The notes beneath the pieces are model-generated. The model searched no databases, was not told where the DNA came from, and worked only from the letters and a program-made list of their open reading frames with translations. From an uncultured Spirochaetaceae bacterium (GTDB lineage Bacteria > Spirochaetota > Spirochaetia > Treponematales > Treponemataceae): 64,000 nt of DNA. The stretch covers positions 1 to 64,000 of the forward strand of contig CADCLG010000002.1 of the NCBI GenBank assembly GCA_902802305.1, written 5' to 3'. Below, piece by piece: positions 51,581 to 59,329 of the stretch (the first letter of the stretch is position 1; every line of letters starts with the position of its first letter). A program made the position numbers and the translations under genes.

Positions 51581-54500
51581 TTATTTAAGTCCAATGTTGA
51601 AGTAAAGCGATGCTTCAAGATAATTTGCCCCGGAAAGTTCAAGACCATTTGGCAGACAAAGATATGCATCTGAGCTTTGATCACCGAATGTACAGCCCTG
51701 AACTTTCATACCAATACGGTTCTTTGCATCACCAAAAGCAGGCTTATCAAATCCATAAGCTATATCAAGTGAATACTGTAATGGGAAGGTCTGATTAAAG
51801 TTTCGCCACCATTCTTCTTCACCCCAGGCATTTAGGCCCAAAGCTCCCTGGAAAATCCAGTTGCGATAACGCAAGGCTAATTCTGCACGAACAAAGTCTA
51901 CAAACTCACTGGTTCCGGCAGAAACATAAGCTCCTGTTGTTGCACCAAGATGTCCGCCATAAACATTACCGATAATTCTGAGGTTTCCAGTAGGATTACA
52001 TACAATGCGTGTTCCAACCTGGAAAAGATTGTTCTGCAAAGGAAGTGCACCGCCTTCATACCATGCGTATTTTGTCGCTGAAGTTTCGTCATTGCGTGAA
52101 TAAGTAGCCTTATCTGAACTTCTGAATGGAAGCGAATCCGTCTTTCCAGCAAAAAGTTGGTAAAGCCCCATAACGCTAAAGGCAAAAGGAGCACCTTCAA
52201 TATCATCGCTATTCCATTCGTGGAACCAAGTTGCGCCCTCTGGGTCATAAGTGAACACACCTTCAAACTCAACGCACTGTCTGTTGCCCATATCAACTAC
52301 AAATGGAGAACCAGCAGTAAGTTTTCTACCAATTGCTTTTTCAAGCGGCTTTCTCATGCGCATTACAGGTTTGAAAGTAAAGTTTCCATAAACTAAATCT
52401 GCACCAACCTGCATTTCCATTCTGTTGCCAGAACCTGAATCTGCGGTAAAGAAGCTGCCTCTTACAGCCTGAGCGTTTGTCTGAGCAACAAGACCGCGGT
52501 AAATACCGTTTGCATAAATGTATGCATGCTGGAACATATTTGTACCAATCTGAACGTAGCCACCCAAAGTATCTGCGTAAGTGATTTTTGCAAGCTGACC
52601 GTTGCCTTTTGTATAAGTTGCTCCAAGTTTTTCTGAACCGGCAAATAATCCACCTGCTTTGAAAGTAAGCCAAGGATTAAAGAAGGATTCAAAATAAACA
52701 GACGCTTTTCTTCCTGGACCAAAACCATTATAAGGGTCAAGATTTATATTTTCTGAATGTCCAAACTCTTCTGCATAAGTTGCATTCAAAACAATTCCGT
52801 CAACAATTCCGTTTGAAAAAGGAATCCATTTGAAATAATTTGCCTGAATCTGTGGTTTTGCTGCTCCCCAGATTTCTGGTCCTCCAATAACTTCAAGACC
52901 TTCAAGTGTGTTTTTTCCTACAAACTCAACTGCAATTGGCGCTTTTGAACCGTAAGTGTCATAACCGATAATATCAAAGGCTTCTTTAGAAATATTAAAG
53001 ATATCTCCTTTTCCTTCAAAACCTGCATGTCCAGTGTGATAGTAACCGTTCAAAGTGAAGGCTGAATTATCGTAGCTGAAGCTTCCTGAATAAAGGTCAA
53101 CATATTTTAAGTGAGTTTCGCCACCAACTGAGTTCAATTCATTTTCATAATAACCTGTCCAATTGTTGTGGAACTTAGTAAAAGGTTCATCGGTCCAGGC
53201 TTTAATAACAAAATCACCAGTAAGATTTTCAACAGGATTAAGAGTAATGCCCAAAAGACCTTCTGCCGCAACTTTTGTTTCAAGTGTTTCGCCTTTGCTG
53301 TTTGCGTAGCGGGTTGCGTTCTTTATAGTTGTCTTTCTATCTGCATTTTCCTTGAGTTTATCAATTGAGACAGGAGTTGTAGAAACAACATTTAATTCAG
53401 CCTGTGAAATGCTTGCAACTTTATTTTCGCGGATTGTCTGTTTGAGCGATTTTTCGTTTCCAAGAGCTAAATACAAACCGTCTTCAAGGAAGTCAAAAGT
53501 CTGGTCAATTTCGTAGGTTTCTGAATCATAAAGAGAAAGCTTCCAGATATCTTTGAGCATGTAATAACTTGCACGAGGAATACGGATATTGATTCCATCT
53601 TCCTTAAGCGGACTCTGGGCACAAATACCAAACCATTCCTCAGACATATTGTTTACGCCGTCTTTGTAGTCAACATCATAAGCAGAACTAGACCAGGAAG
53701 CTCCGTCATGTACTTCAAGATTTTTATTCTGATAGCGTTTCCACCATTCATCCATCCATTCAAAAACTACGCCACCAAGAACATTCTGGCAGTTTCCTTT
53801 ACCGTAAGCCTGTCTGTAGATTTCTTCCCACTGAGATTTAAGGTAATTCATCTGGGCAACCTGATCTTCCTGCATAAGAATATCATTGAAAGCATCTGCA
53901 CCAGCTTCGGTAAATACGATAGGTTTATTCAAAACTTCCTGAACATTCTGGTAGAAAGAATCGTAGAACTTATATCCGCGGTATGCATTTACACCAAGAA
54001 TATCAAGGCTAGGACAAAGTTTTGCAATCAAATCAAGATACTGTGTATCACCATTTACAATTCCAACCAGGCGATTAGGGTCAACTTCCTTACAAGCTGC
54101 CATTGCTTTTTCCATCAAATCATAAAGATAGCCGGCTTTTACAATGTCTTTTTCACCTGTAGGTAAATCTTCAATTTCATTAGAAGACCAAACAAGTCCG
54201 TAGTTACTTTCGTTACCAAAAAGATACATGAGGACGCCTTTTGTATCCTTGTATTTTTCTGCTGTCTGACGTGCCTGCTCAATAAGAACTTCGCGAGTGT
54301 ACAAATCTGAATAATCGGTATTTGCATTCCAGGTTCCTTTTACAGTAACGCCGTAACGTCCTAAAGTATCATTGATAATCGAATAGATTCCGTATTTTGT
54401 GTAAATGTAATCAACCCATTTTGGAGGAATCATTGTAAAACAGCGGATTGTGTTTACGCCCATCTTTTTGAGAAGGGGCATATCCGTATCAATCATCTTT

Positions 54501-54718
54501 CTGATAAAATCTTCATCCTGCGCAAATAAATCATAAGTATGAGTCTGACCAATCGGAGTAAAGGACCATACAACGCCTTTTACTTCAACAGGATTTCCAC
54601 GATCAATAAGTCTCCAGCCGTTTTCATCCTGCTCTACTGTTACTACAGTTTTTTTCTGAGCAAAAACAGAGCTTGAAATAACTAATAAAGCCAAAATTAT
54701 TGATATTATTTTTTTCAT
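51581..54718 (-). CDS. Clan GH-A glycosidase fused to a predicted outer-membrane beta-barrel
   Basis: A 1045-residue exported protein (signal MKKIISIILALLVISSSVFA). Residues 25-400 form a TIM-barrel of GH2/GH5-like type: GVVWSFTPIGQTHTYD, MPLLKKMGVNTIRCF, probable acid/base Glu170 in MYLFGNESNYG and nucleophile Glu271 in PIVFTEAGAD. From ~480 on, the sequence changes to alternating-residue amphipathic strands with Tyr/Gly/Asn turns (LNPVENLTGDFVIKAW, FNPWLTFKAGGLF, LALRYRNWIFQGALGL) and ends LEASLYFNIGLK, like an outer-membrane barrel. The barrel would tether or import products at the surface. It lies between a CBM9-like lipoprotein and GH16 in one operon. AGAGG precedes the ATG. Confidence 0.8.
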   Translation of the reverse strand: MKKIISIILALLVISSSVFAQKKTVVTVEQDENGWRLIDRGNPVEVKGVVWSFTPIGQTHTYDLFAQDEDFIRKMIDTDMPLLKKMGVNTIRCFTMIPPKWVDYIYTKYGIYSIINDTLGRYGVTVKGTWNANTDYSDLYTREVLIEQARQTAEKYKDTKGVLMYLFGNESNYGLVWSSNEIEDLPTGEKDIVKAGYLYDLMEKAMAACKEVDPNRLVGIVNGDTQYLDLIAKLCPSLDILGVNAYRGYKFYDSFYQNVQEVLNKPIVFTEAGADAFNDILMQEDQVAQMNYLKSQWEEIYRQAYGKGNCQNVLGGVVFEWMDEWWKRYQNKNLEVHDGASWSSSAYDVDYKDGVNNMSEEWFGICAQSPLKEDGINIRIPRASYYMLKDIWKLSLYDSETYEIDQTFDFLEDGLYLALGNEKSLKQTIRENKVASISQAELNVVSTTPVSIDKLKENADRKTTIKNATRYANSKGETLETKVAAEGLLGITLNPVENLTGDFVIKAWTDEPFTKFHNNWTGYYENELNSVGGETHLKYVDLYSGSFSYDNSAFTLNGYYHTGHAGFEGKGDIFNISKEAFDIIGYDTYGSKAPIAVEFVGKNTLEGLEVIGGPEIWGAAKPQIQANYFKWIPFSNGIVDGIVLNATYAEEFGHSENINLDPYNGFGPGRKASVYFESFFNPWLTFKAGGLFAGSEKLGATYTKGNGQLAKITYADTLGGYVQIGTNMFQHAYIYANGIYRGLVAQTNAQAVRGSFFTADSGSGNRMEMQVGADLVYGNFTFKPVMRMRKPLEKAIGRKLTAGSPFVVDMGNRQCVEFEGVFTYDPEGATWFHEWNSDDIEGAPFAFSVMGLYQLFAGKTDSLPFRSSDKATYSRNDETSATKYAWYEGGALPLQNNLFQVGTRIVCNPTGNLRIIGNVYGGHLGATTGAYVSAGTSEFVDFVRAELALRYRNWIFQGALGLNAWGEEEWWRNFNQTFPLQYSLDIAYGFDKPAFGDAKNRIGMKVQGCTFGDQSSDAYLCLPNGLELSGANYLEASLYFNIGLK

Positions 54719-54765
54719 TCTTTTACCTCTTTCTTTCGCTTTTTAATTGCTATACCGCACCAGCC

Positions 54766-55539
54766 TTATTTGAGCGGAACAACTTTTCCGTTACCCCAGG
54801 ATGAAGCGTCCATGTAAGTATTGTCTGCCTTGCTGTGCCAGTGAATTAAACGGATTCTTTCTTTTCCGCCGTCAGCATCGTTAATCTGAAAGTCGCCGCG
54901 AACCTTATCTTTTAATTTAAGATTTTTACCACCCATGTCTTCCAATGGGAGAGCTGCTTCTACTTTGTAGCCGCTGTCATTAAATACGAAGGCAACCTGA
55001 ATGTCTGGATTTTCTGTGAGAATATCATTAAAGCTTACTTTTACATCGTTTATATCAGTTTTACTGTTAGAAGCAATTCTTACGCGTACATCACTTGCTT
55101 TGTAAAACTTGTGAGAAGAAGTGTCGGTTCCAAAAAACAATTCAATTGAATCACCGCGCCAGGCTTGTGCAATTTCGTAAGGATTTGTACGGGCATCTTC
55201 ATCGCTGATATCTGCAAAAACATAAAGATATTGACCGTCGGTTCTGTAAACAAAAAGTCCGTCTGCGCTTTCCGGATTGAATGTACCACCGTAAACCATT
55301 GTGCGTGTGTGAATACCTTCAAGCCCATCCCAATCTTCAAAGCTACCGTCAATTACAGGACGACTTGCTGTTGAAAAATAAATATTAAATGAATCTTCAA
55401 CTTCTACTTCCTGAAAAGCAGATGGTTCTGGCACGTAAGGAGCAGGAACCACCTTTTTTTCGTGAATTGTAAGACATGAAGTAAGATTAAAAACAAAAAT
55501 CAAACTGAAAAATAAATAAATTAAATGAAGTTTTTTCAT
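54766..55539 (-). CDS. CBM9/DOMON-like carbohydrate-binding lipoprotein
   Basis: The product is 257 residues from the ATG at 55539 (GGGGG upstream); an earlier in-frame start lacks support. Lipobox FNLTSC, Cys near 22. The mature domain matches family 9-like carbohydrate-binding modules: RPVIDGSFEDWDGLEG at the start, GQYLYVFADISDED, AWRGDSIELFFG and GYKVEAALPLEDMG. Aromatic residues suited to glycan stacking are present. It heads the operon with the GH-barrel and GH16 genes and has the 26-bp motif upstream (site B). Confidence 0.88.
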   Translation of the reverse strand: MKKLHLIYLFFSLIFVFNLTSCLTIHEKKVVPAPYVPEPSAFQEVEVEDSFNIYFSTASRPVIDGSFEDWDGLEGIHTRTMVYGGTFNPESADGLFVYRTDGQYLYVFADISDEDARTNPYEIAQAWRGDSIELFFGTDTSSHKFYKASDVRVRIASNSKTDINDVKVSFNDILTENPDIQVAFVFNDSGYKVEAALPLEDMGGKNLKLKDKVRGDFQINDADGGKERIRLIHWHSKADNTYMDASSWGNGKVVPLK

Positions 55540-55597
55540 TTTTACCCCCAAGTATCGATTTGCAGTTTGCATGACAAACCACAAAATCAGCAATTTT

Positions 55598-55603
55598 ATT
55601 GTA
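55598..55603 (-). promoter_or_regulatory. Candidate -10 box of the 55539 operon
   Basis: TACAAT on the minus strand, 31 bp downstream of motif site B, with no good -35 box. The leader would be about 50-55 nt. Confidence 0.5.
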
Positions 55604-55634
55604 CTTGTTCAGGAGGAGAATAAAAGACAGTTGA

Positions 55635-55660
55635 TTTTCAGAAAGGTGTTAGATTTTCGG
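55635..55660. promoter_or_regulatory. 26-bp operator motif, site B
   Basis: On the plus strand: TTTTC, 3 nt, AAGGTGT, 4 nt, TTTTC, GG. It lies 31 bp upstream of the candidate -10 box for the CBM9 - GH-barrel - GH16 operon, and 64 bp past the stop of the response regulator gene. Confidence 0.75.
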
Positions 55661-55723
55661 TTTTAGAGAGAAAATTAGAGAATAATTTTAGTAATTAATT
55701 AGAGAACAAAACCTCTCCATTCA

Positions 55724-57175
55724 TTATTCAGAGACATGCTGCTTCTTCCACTCGCTTGGAGTGAGACCTGTTGCTTCTTTGAAAGTTTTCATAAAGTATT
55801 TTACGTCGCCAAAACCGGAGCGTTCGGCAACTTCGTAAACTTTGTAGATATTTTTTTCAAGTAAGCGGCAGGCTTCATCAAGGCGCAGTTTTTTTATATA
55901 CTCATTAAAGTTCATGCCTATGTGTTCCTTAAACTTTTCGGAAAACCAGGTGTAATTTACCGAAACTTCGTTTGCAACCATGGCCATGTTTATGTTTTTG
56001 TTGAAATTGCTTTTTATATAAGCCAGGGCTTCGTCAATAAAAGGATATTCAACATTATCTTTTTTAAGCAGCTCAGAAAGATAAATTGCATAATCTGTTA
56101 CATTCTTTTTCCATTCTGCAATATTTTTGCATTGAAGAATGTTTTCAATCATTATGCATTTTAAATCCAGATACAAATCGTTCTGGGTATAAATAGCAAA
56201 GCGGCCCATCAGATTTTCTGTAATCTTGTTGTAAATAAAATAAAGCTCTTCTGCATAAATATTCTGATTAGAATCCTTAAAAACAAATATCTCATTTATG
56301 CTCTTTTGTATTTCTTCGGGACTAGATACAGAAAGCTTTGAAAAACAACGTTCACATTTATCATTAAGATTTGTAAAGTCTAAATCACTTTGTTCTGTCA
56401 AAGCACTTTCATCATATCTGAAAATACCTTTTTTATTTTCAGAAAAGAATGACTGCAAAACGGCGATAAAGGCCTGTTTTTTATAAAAACGCAGGGATGT
56501 AATATTATTTGAAAGAGAACTGATTCCAATTGCAAAAGTATCCAGAGAAAAATCAGATTTGATTAAATATTCTGCTTCTCTAGGTATGATTATGCTTTCA
56601 TAGTGCTTTTTTATTTCAAGTGTATAATAATTTACGTTTTCCAAAACCTGAGCAACTGTCTTTTTACAGTTTTTTCCAAGAATATTTACACAATAATATC
56701 CGTTTACAAAATCAGAATCAGAGAATTGAATACCGTCACTCACATGACCATCATTAATTATATTTTTAAGAGTATCTTCTGTTTTTTGCTTTTCTGTCTT
56801 TCTAAACTCTGTGATTGCCTGTTCTACGGCATTTATAAGCTCTGTTTTATCAACAGGTTTTAGAATATAAGACAAGGCTCCGTTTTGTATTGCAGATTTA
56901 GCATAAACAAAATCATCAAAGCCACTAAGAACGATAATTTTAGGCTTATTTTCCAGTGCAGAAACATTTTTCATAAGCTCCACACCGTCCATAATTGGCA
57001 TACGAATATCGGTAATCAAAACTTGTGGTTCATCAGTCTTACAGATTTCCAGGGCTTCCTGTCCGTTTTTTGCTTCGACAATTTTAAGCTCAATATTTTC
57101 AATTGATTTTGAAATCATCTTTGCAATTCCAGCTCTGATTAATTTTTCATCATCGGCAATTAAAATCTCTATCAT
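55724..57175 (-). CDS. YesN-type response regulator with AraC DNA-binding domain
   Basis: This 483-residue regulator has an N-terminal receiver with the phospho-acceptor Asp56 in VLITDIRMPIMDG, upstream acidic pair DDE (8-10) and LKPVDK, a long central region of ~260 residues, and a C-terminal AraC pair of helix-turn-helices (about 385-480: MAMVANEVSVNYTWFSEKFKEHIG and VYEVAERSGFGDVKYFMKTFKEATGLTPSEWKK). It is paired with the sensor kinase 18 nt upstream. It is the natural candidate to bind the 26-bp motif in this locus. Confidence 0.94.
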   Translation of the reverse strand: MIEILIADDEKLIRAGIAKMISKSIENIELKIVEAKNGQEALEICKTDEPQVLITDIRMPIMDGVELMKNVSALENKPKIIVLSGFDDFVYAKSAIQNGALSYILKPVDKTELINAVEQAITEFRKTEKQKTEDTLKNIINDGHVSDGIQFSDSDFVNGYYCVNILGKNCKKTVAQVLENVNYYTLEIKKHYESIIIPREAEYLIKSDFSLDTFAIGISSLSNNITSLRFYKKQAFIAVLQSFFSENKKGIFRYDESALTEQSDLDFTNLNDKCERCFSKLSVSSPEEIQKSINEIFVFKDSNQNIYAEELYFIYNKITENLMGRFAIYTQNDLYLDLKCIMIENILQCKNIAEWKKNVTDYAIYLSELLKKDNVEYPFIDEALAYIKSNFNKNINMAMVANEVSVNYTWFSEKFKEHIGMNFNEYIKKLRLDEACRLLEKNIYKVYEVAERSGFGDVKYFMKTFKEATGLTPSEWKKQHVSE

Positions 57176-57193
57176 ATCGTCCCCCTGAAAATC

Positions 57194-59017
57194 TTATTTA
57201 TCAGATTCACCCTTTTCGATTTCTTTATATGGAATTGGAACGCTTATAGTTGTTCCTTCTCCAACCTTAGATTTTATTTTAATTCTGTAATCAGCTCCGT
57301 AAAAAACTGTCAGTCGCTGCTGAATATTCTTTAATCCAATACTACCTTTTGAATCCCGTTCGTAACCATCAGCCTGTAAATAACGTTCAATTTCTTCAAC
57401 TTGTTCCGGCGACATACCGCAACCAAAATCCTGAACACTTAAAATAACGCGGCTCTTATCTTCTGAAAGTTCAGAAAAAACTCGCAGGGAGGCATCTTTT
57501 TCTTCAATTTCAATGGCATGGACAAAAGCATTTTCAATCAGAGGCTGCAAAGTCATTTTTGGGATTTCTATGTCCATAAGATTTTCATCAATATTTATAT
57601 CAAGCGTAATCACATAATCATTGCGGATATTCAAAATGTAAATGTAGGAACGGATGTAATCGATTTCCTGTTCAAGAGAAACCCTGTGCACACGCCATCT
57701 TAAACAATAACGCATCATCCTTCCCAAAATCTGAATACTGTCGGCAATTTCATCCTGATCAGCAAGAACTGCCTGCATTCGGATTGTTTCAAGTACATTG
57801 TATAAAAAGTGTGCATTTATCTGATTCTGCATGGCCTTCATTTCGGTATCAGCAATCAAACTTTGTTCTGCTTTTATCTGCTCAATCTGCGAAGAAAGCT
57901 GCTGGGTCATTGAATTAAAGATTGTCTGGGTTTCTCCAACTTCATCATTTCCGGTAACAGGGATTTGCACTGAAAGATTTCCCTCTTTAACCTGCTTCAT
58001 TCCATCCATTACGGAATAAACACCAGACATTATTTTTGAAGTCGCATATTTGATTATAAAAAAGATTCCCACGCTCACAAACAAAAATAAAAAGAATACA
58101 ATCACAAAAACAGAAATAAATCTGTTCTGTATGTCTCTTAAAGATATATTTTTAATTACAAAAAAGTCGGCATCTGAACAATAATGATAGCAGACAAAGT
58201 TTTTTAGACTTCCAAAAGAGACAAAACCGTCTTTTCGTCTGTCTTCTGTGAGATTTTTGTAAAGGATTTTACTGAGAGTTTTAAACTGCCTGTCAGATAT
58301 TTTTAAATGTTGATATTGAGGCGACTCTTTTATAAGTTCAACATTTTGCTGAAGCCTTCGCGGACTTTCTGCAAGCTTCTGGATTTCTGATTTTTTTACC
58401 AGAATATAGGAATAACGGTCTGTTTCGTTTTCATACAAAAATGGAAAAACGGCTTCCATTCTGTAAGTAATTTGAATATAACCTATTTCTTTTGAACCTT
58501 TAGTTATTTTTCTTGTAGTACAAAAAGATGGAAACTGTAAAGCATTCTGATTTCCCAGATACATTGCCTTATAATCAAAACTCCAGCGATTTTTTTCTTC
58601 ATTGCTGATTCGATTTGAACTTAAAAAAACCGGCCATCGTTCCGGGATTTTGGGATTATTTGAAAATATACGGATTGAATAGATTTTTGGGGTAATTTCG
58701 CAAACTTTTTCCAGAAAATCTGCTTTTGCAAGAAGGGTGTTTATAAGTTCATCTTCACTACAGCTTTCTGGACGCGCTAAAAATAAAGATAATTCTGTAT
58801 CACCTCGGATAATGCTTTCTACCAGGTCAAAGTTGTTTTTTGCATCTTCAATAACTTTGCATTTTTCGATTAATGAAGTTAATTCTTCCTGTCTAAGTTG
58901 ATTGCTTTCCCTCTTCATGTCGGCGTAAGTAATACTTAAAATTATTACAAAAATTGGCACTATTACGATAAGAGAATAAACAAATACAATCCGCTTCGAA
59001 AAAAGCATGTTTTTCAT
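57194..59017 (-). CDS. YesM-type sensor histidine kinase
   Basis: A 607-residue kinase with a transmembrane helix at about 9-30, an extracytoplasmic sensor region (31-298), a second helix (299-322), a HAMP segment (323-375) and a LytS/YehU-type His kinase domain. The phospho-acceptor is His403 in NQINAHFLYNVLETIR, and the ATPase shows PLIENAFVHAI, VQDFGCGM and GSIGLKNIQQRL. It likely senses an oligosaccharide or the loaded binding protein and phosphorylates the AraC-type regulator. The ATG is 7 nt after TATAAT and lacks a Shine-Dalgarno sequence, so the pair may be made constitutively. Confidence 0.94.
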   Translation of the reverse strand: MKNMLFSKRIVFVYSLIVIVPIFVIILSITYADMKRESNQLRQEELTSLIEKCKVIEDAKNNFDLVESIIRGDTELSLFLARPESCSEDELINTLLAKADFLEKVCEITPKIYSIRIFSNNPKIPERWPVFLSSNRISNEEKNRWSFDYKAMYLGNQNALQFPSFCTTRKITKGSKEIGYIQITYRMEAVFPFLYENETDRYSYILVKKSEIQKLAESPRRLQQNVELIKESPQYQHLKISDRQFKTLSKILYKNLTEDRRKDGFVSFGSLKNFVCYHYCSDADFFVIKNISLRDIQNRFISVFVIVFFLFLFVSVGIFFIIKYATSKIMSGVYSVMDGMKQVKEGNLSVQIPVTGNDEVGETQTIFNSMTQQLSSQIEQIKAEQSLIADTEMKAMQNQINAHFLYNVLETIRMQAVLADQDEIADSIQILGRMMRYCLRWRVHRVSLEQEIDYIRSYIYILNIRNDYVITLDINIDENLMDIEIPKMTLQPLIENAFVHAIEIEEKDASLRVFSELSEDKSRVILSVQDFGCGMSPEQVEEIERYLQADGYERDSKGSIGLKNIQQRLTVFYGADYRIKIKSKVGEGTTISVPIPYKEIEKGESDK

Positions 59018-59024
59018 ATTTAAG

Positions 59025-59030
59025 ATTATA
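59025..59030 (-). promoter_or_regulatory. Leaderless-type -10 box of the sensor kinase gene
   Basis: TATAAT on the minus strand, 7 nt before the ATG. No ribosome-binding site and no convincing -35 box are visible. Confidence 0.55.
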
Positions 59031-59071
59031 CAATAGGTTTAAAAAAAAAGAAGAAATTAGTAATAAGAAAA

Positions 59072-59152
59072 TAATTTATAAAGAAGATTTCTCCTTTTTA
59101 GAAGAAATAGGCAGTGTAATATTTAGGAAGGTAATTTATAAAGAAGATTTCT
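59072..59152. repeat. 21-bp direct repeat, two copies 60 bp apart
   Basis: Identical 21-bp sequences, containing TTTATAAAGAAGATTTC, occupy 59072-59092 and 59132-59152 with 39 bp between them. They could be regulator sites or a trace of a local duplication. Confidence 0.85.
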
Positions 59153-59306
59153 AAAAAAATAACGTGAAGGAGAGTAATGGATTTCAAAAACACTCTGTTG
59201 TGCTGCCGCATTTGCGGCAAACTTCTATAGTTTCAAGGCACAACAGCGTGTAGCACATTATTGTGCGGTTTTGAAATACATTACTCGACTGGCAGTTATT
59301 TTTTTT
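59153..59306. ncRNA. Branched palindromic element (candidate structured RNA or repeat element)
   Basis: Nested inverted repeats pair the whole element: 59153-59163 with 59295-59305 (A/T tract, 11 bp); 59172-59179 with 59279-59286 (8 bp) and, past one mismatch, 59181-59189 with 59269-59277 (9 bp). Inside are a 14-bp arm with one mismatch (59190-59203 with 59238-59251) and a 5-bp hairpin (59253-59257 with 59262-59266); the 14-bp arm encloses a 6-bp GC hairpin (59204-59209 with 59214-59219). An 8 x 8 internal loop breaks the outer stem. On either strand the structure ends in a T-tract, so it may terminate transcription both ways, be an sRNA, or be a mobile palindromic repeat. Its strand is undecided. 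Confidence 0.6.
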
Positions 59307-59329
59307 GCCTTATTATAATTGCCTTAGTA

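Larger units (their letters stand above)
59018..59152. other. Upstream region of the sensor kinase gene with a 21-bp direct repeat
   Basis: Part of the 312-bp gap between the kinase and the binding-protein gene. It contains the kinase -10 box (59025-59030) and two identical 21-bp copies at 59072-59092 and 59132-59152 (spacing 60 bp). The second copy abuts the palindromic element that begins at 59153. Confidence 0.6.
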
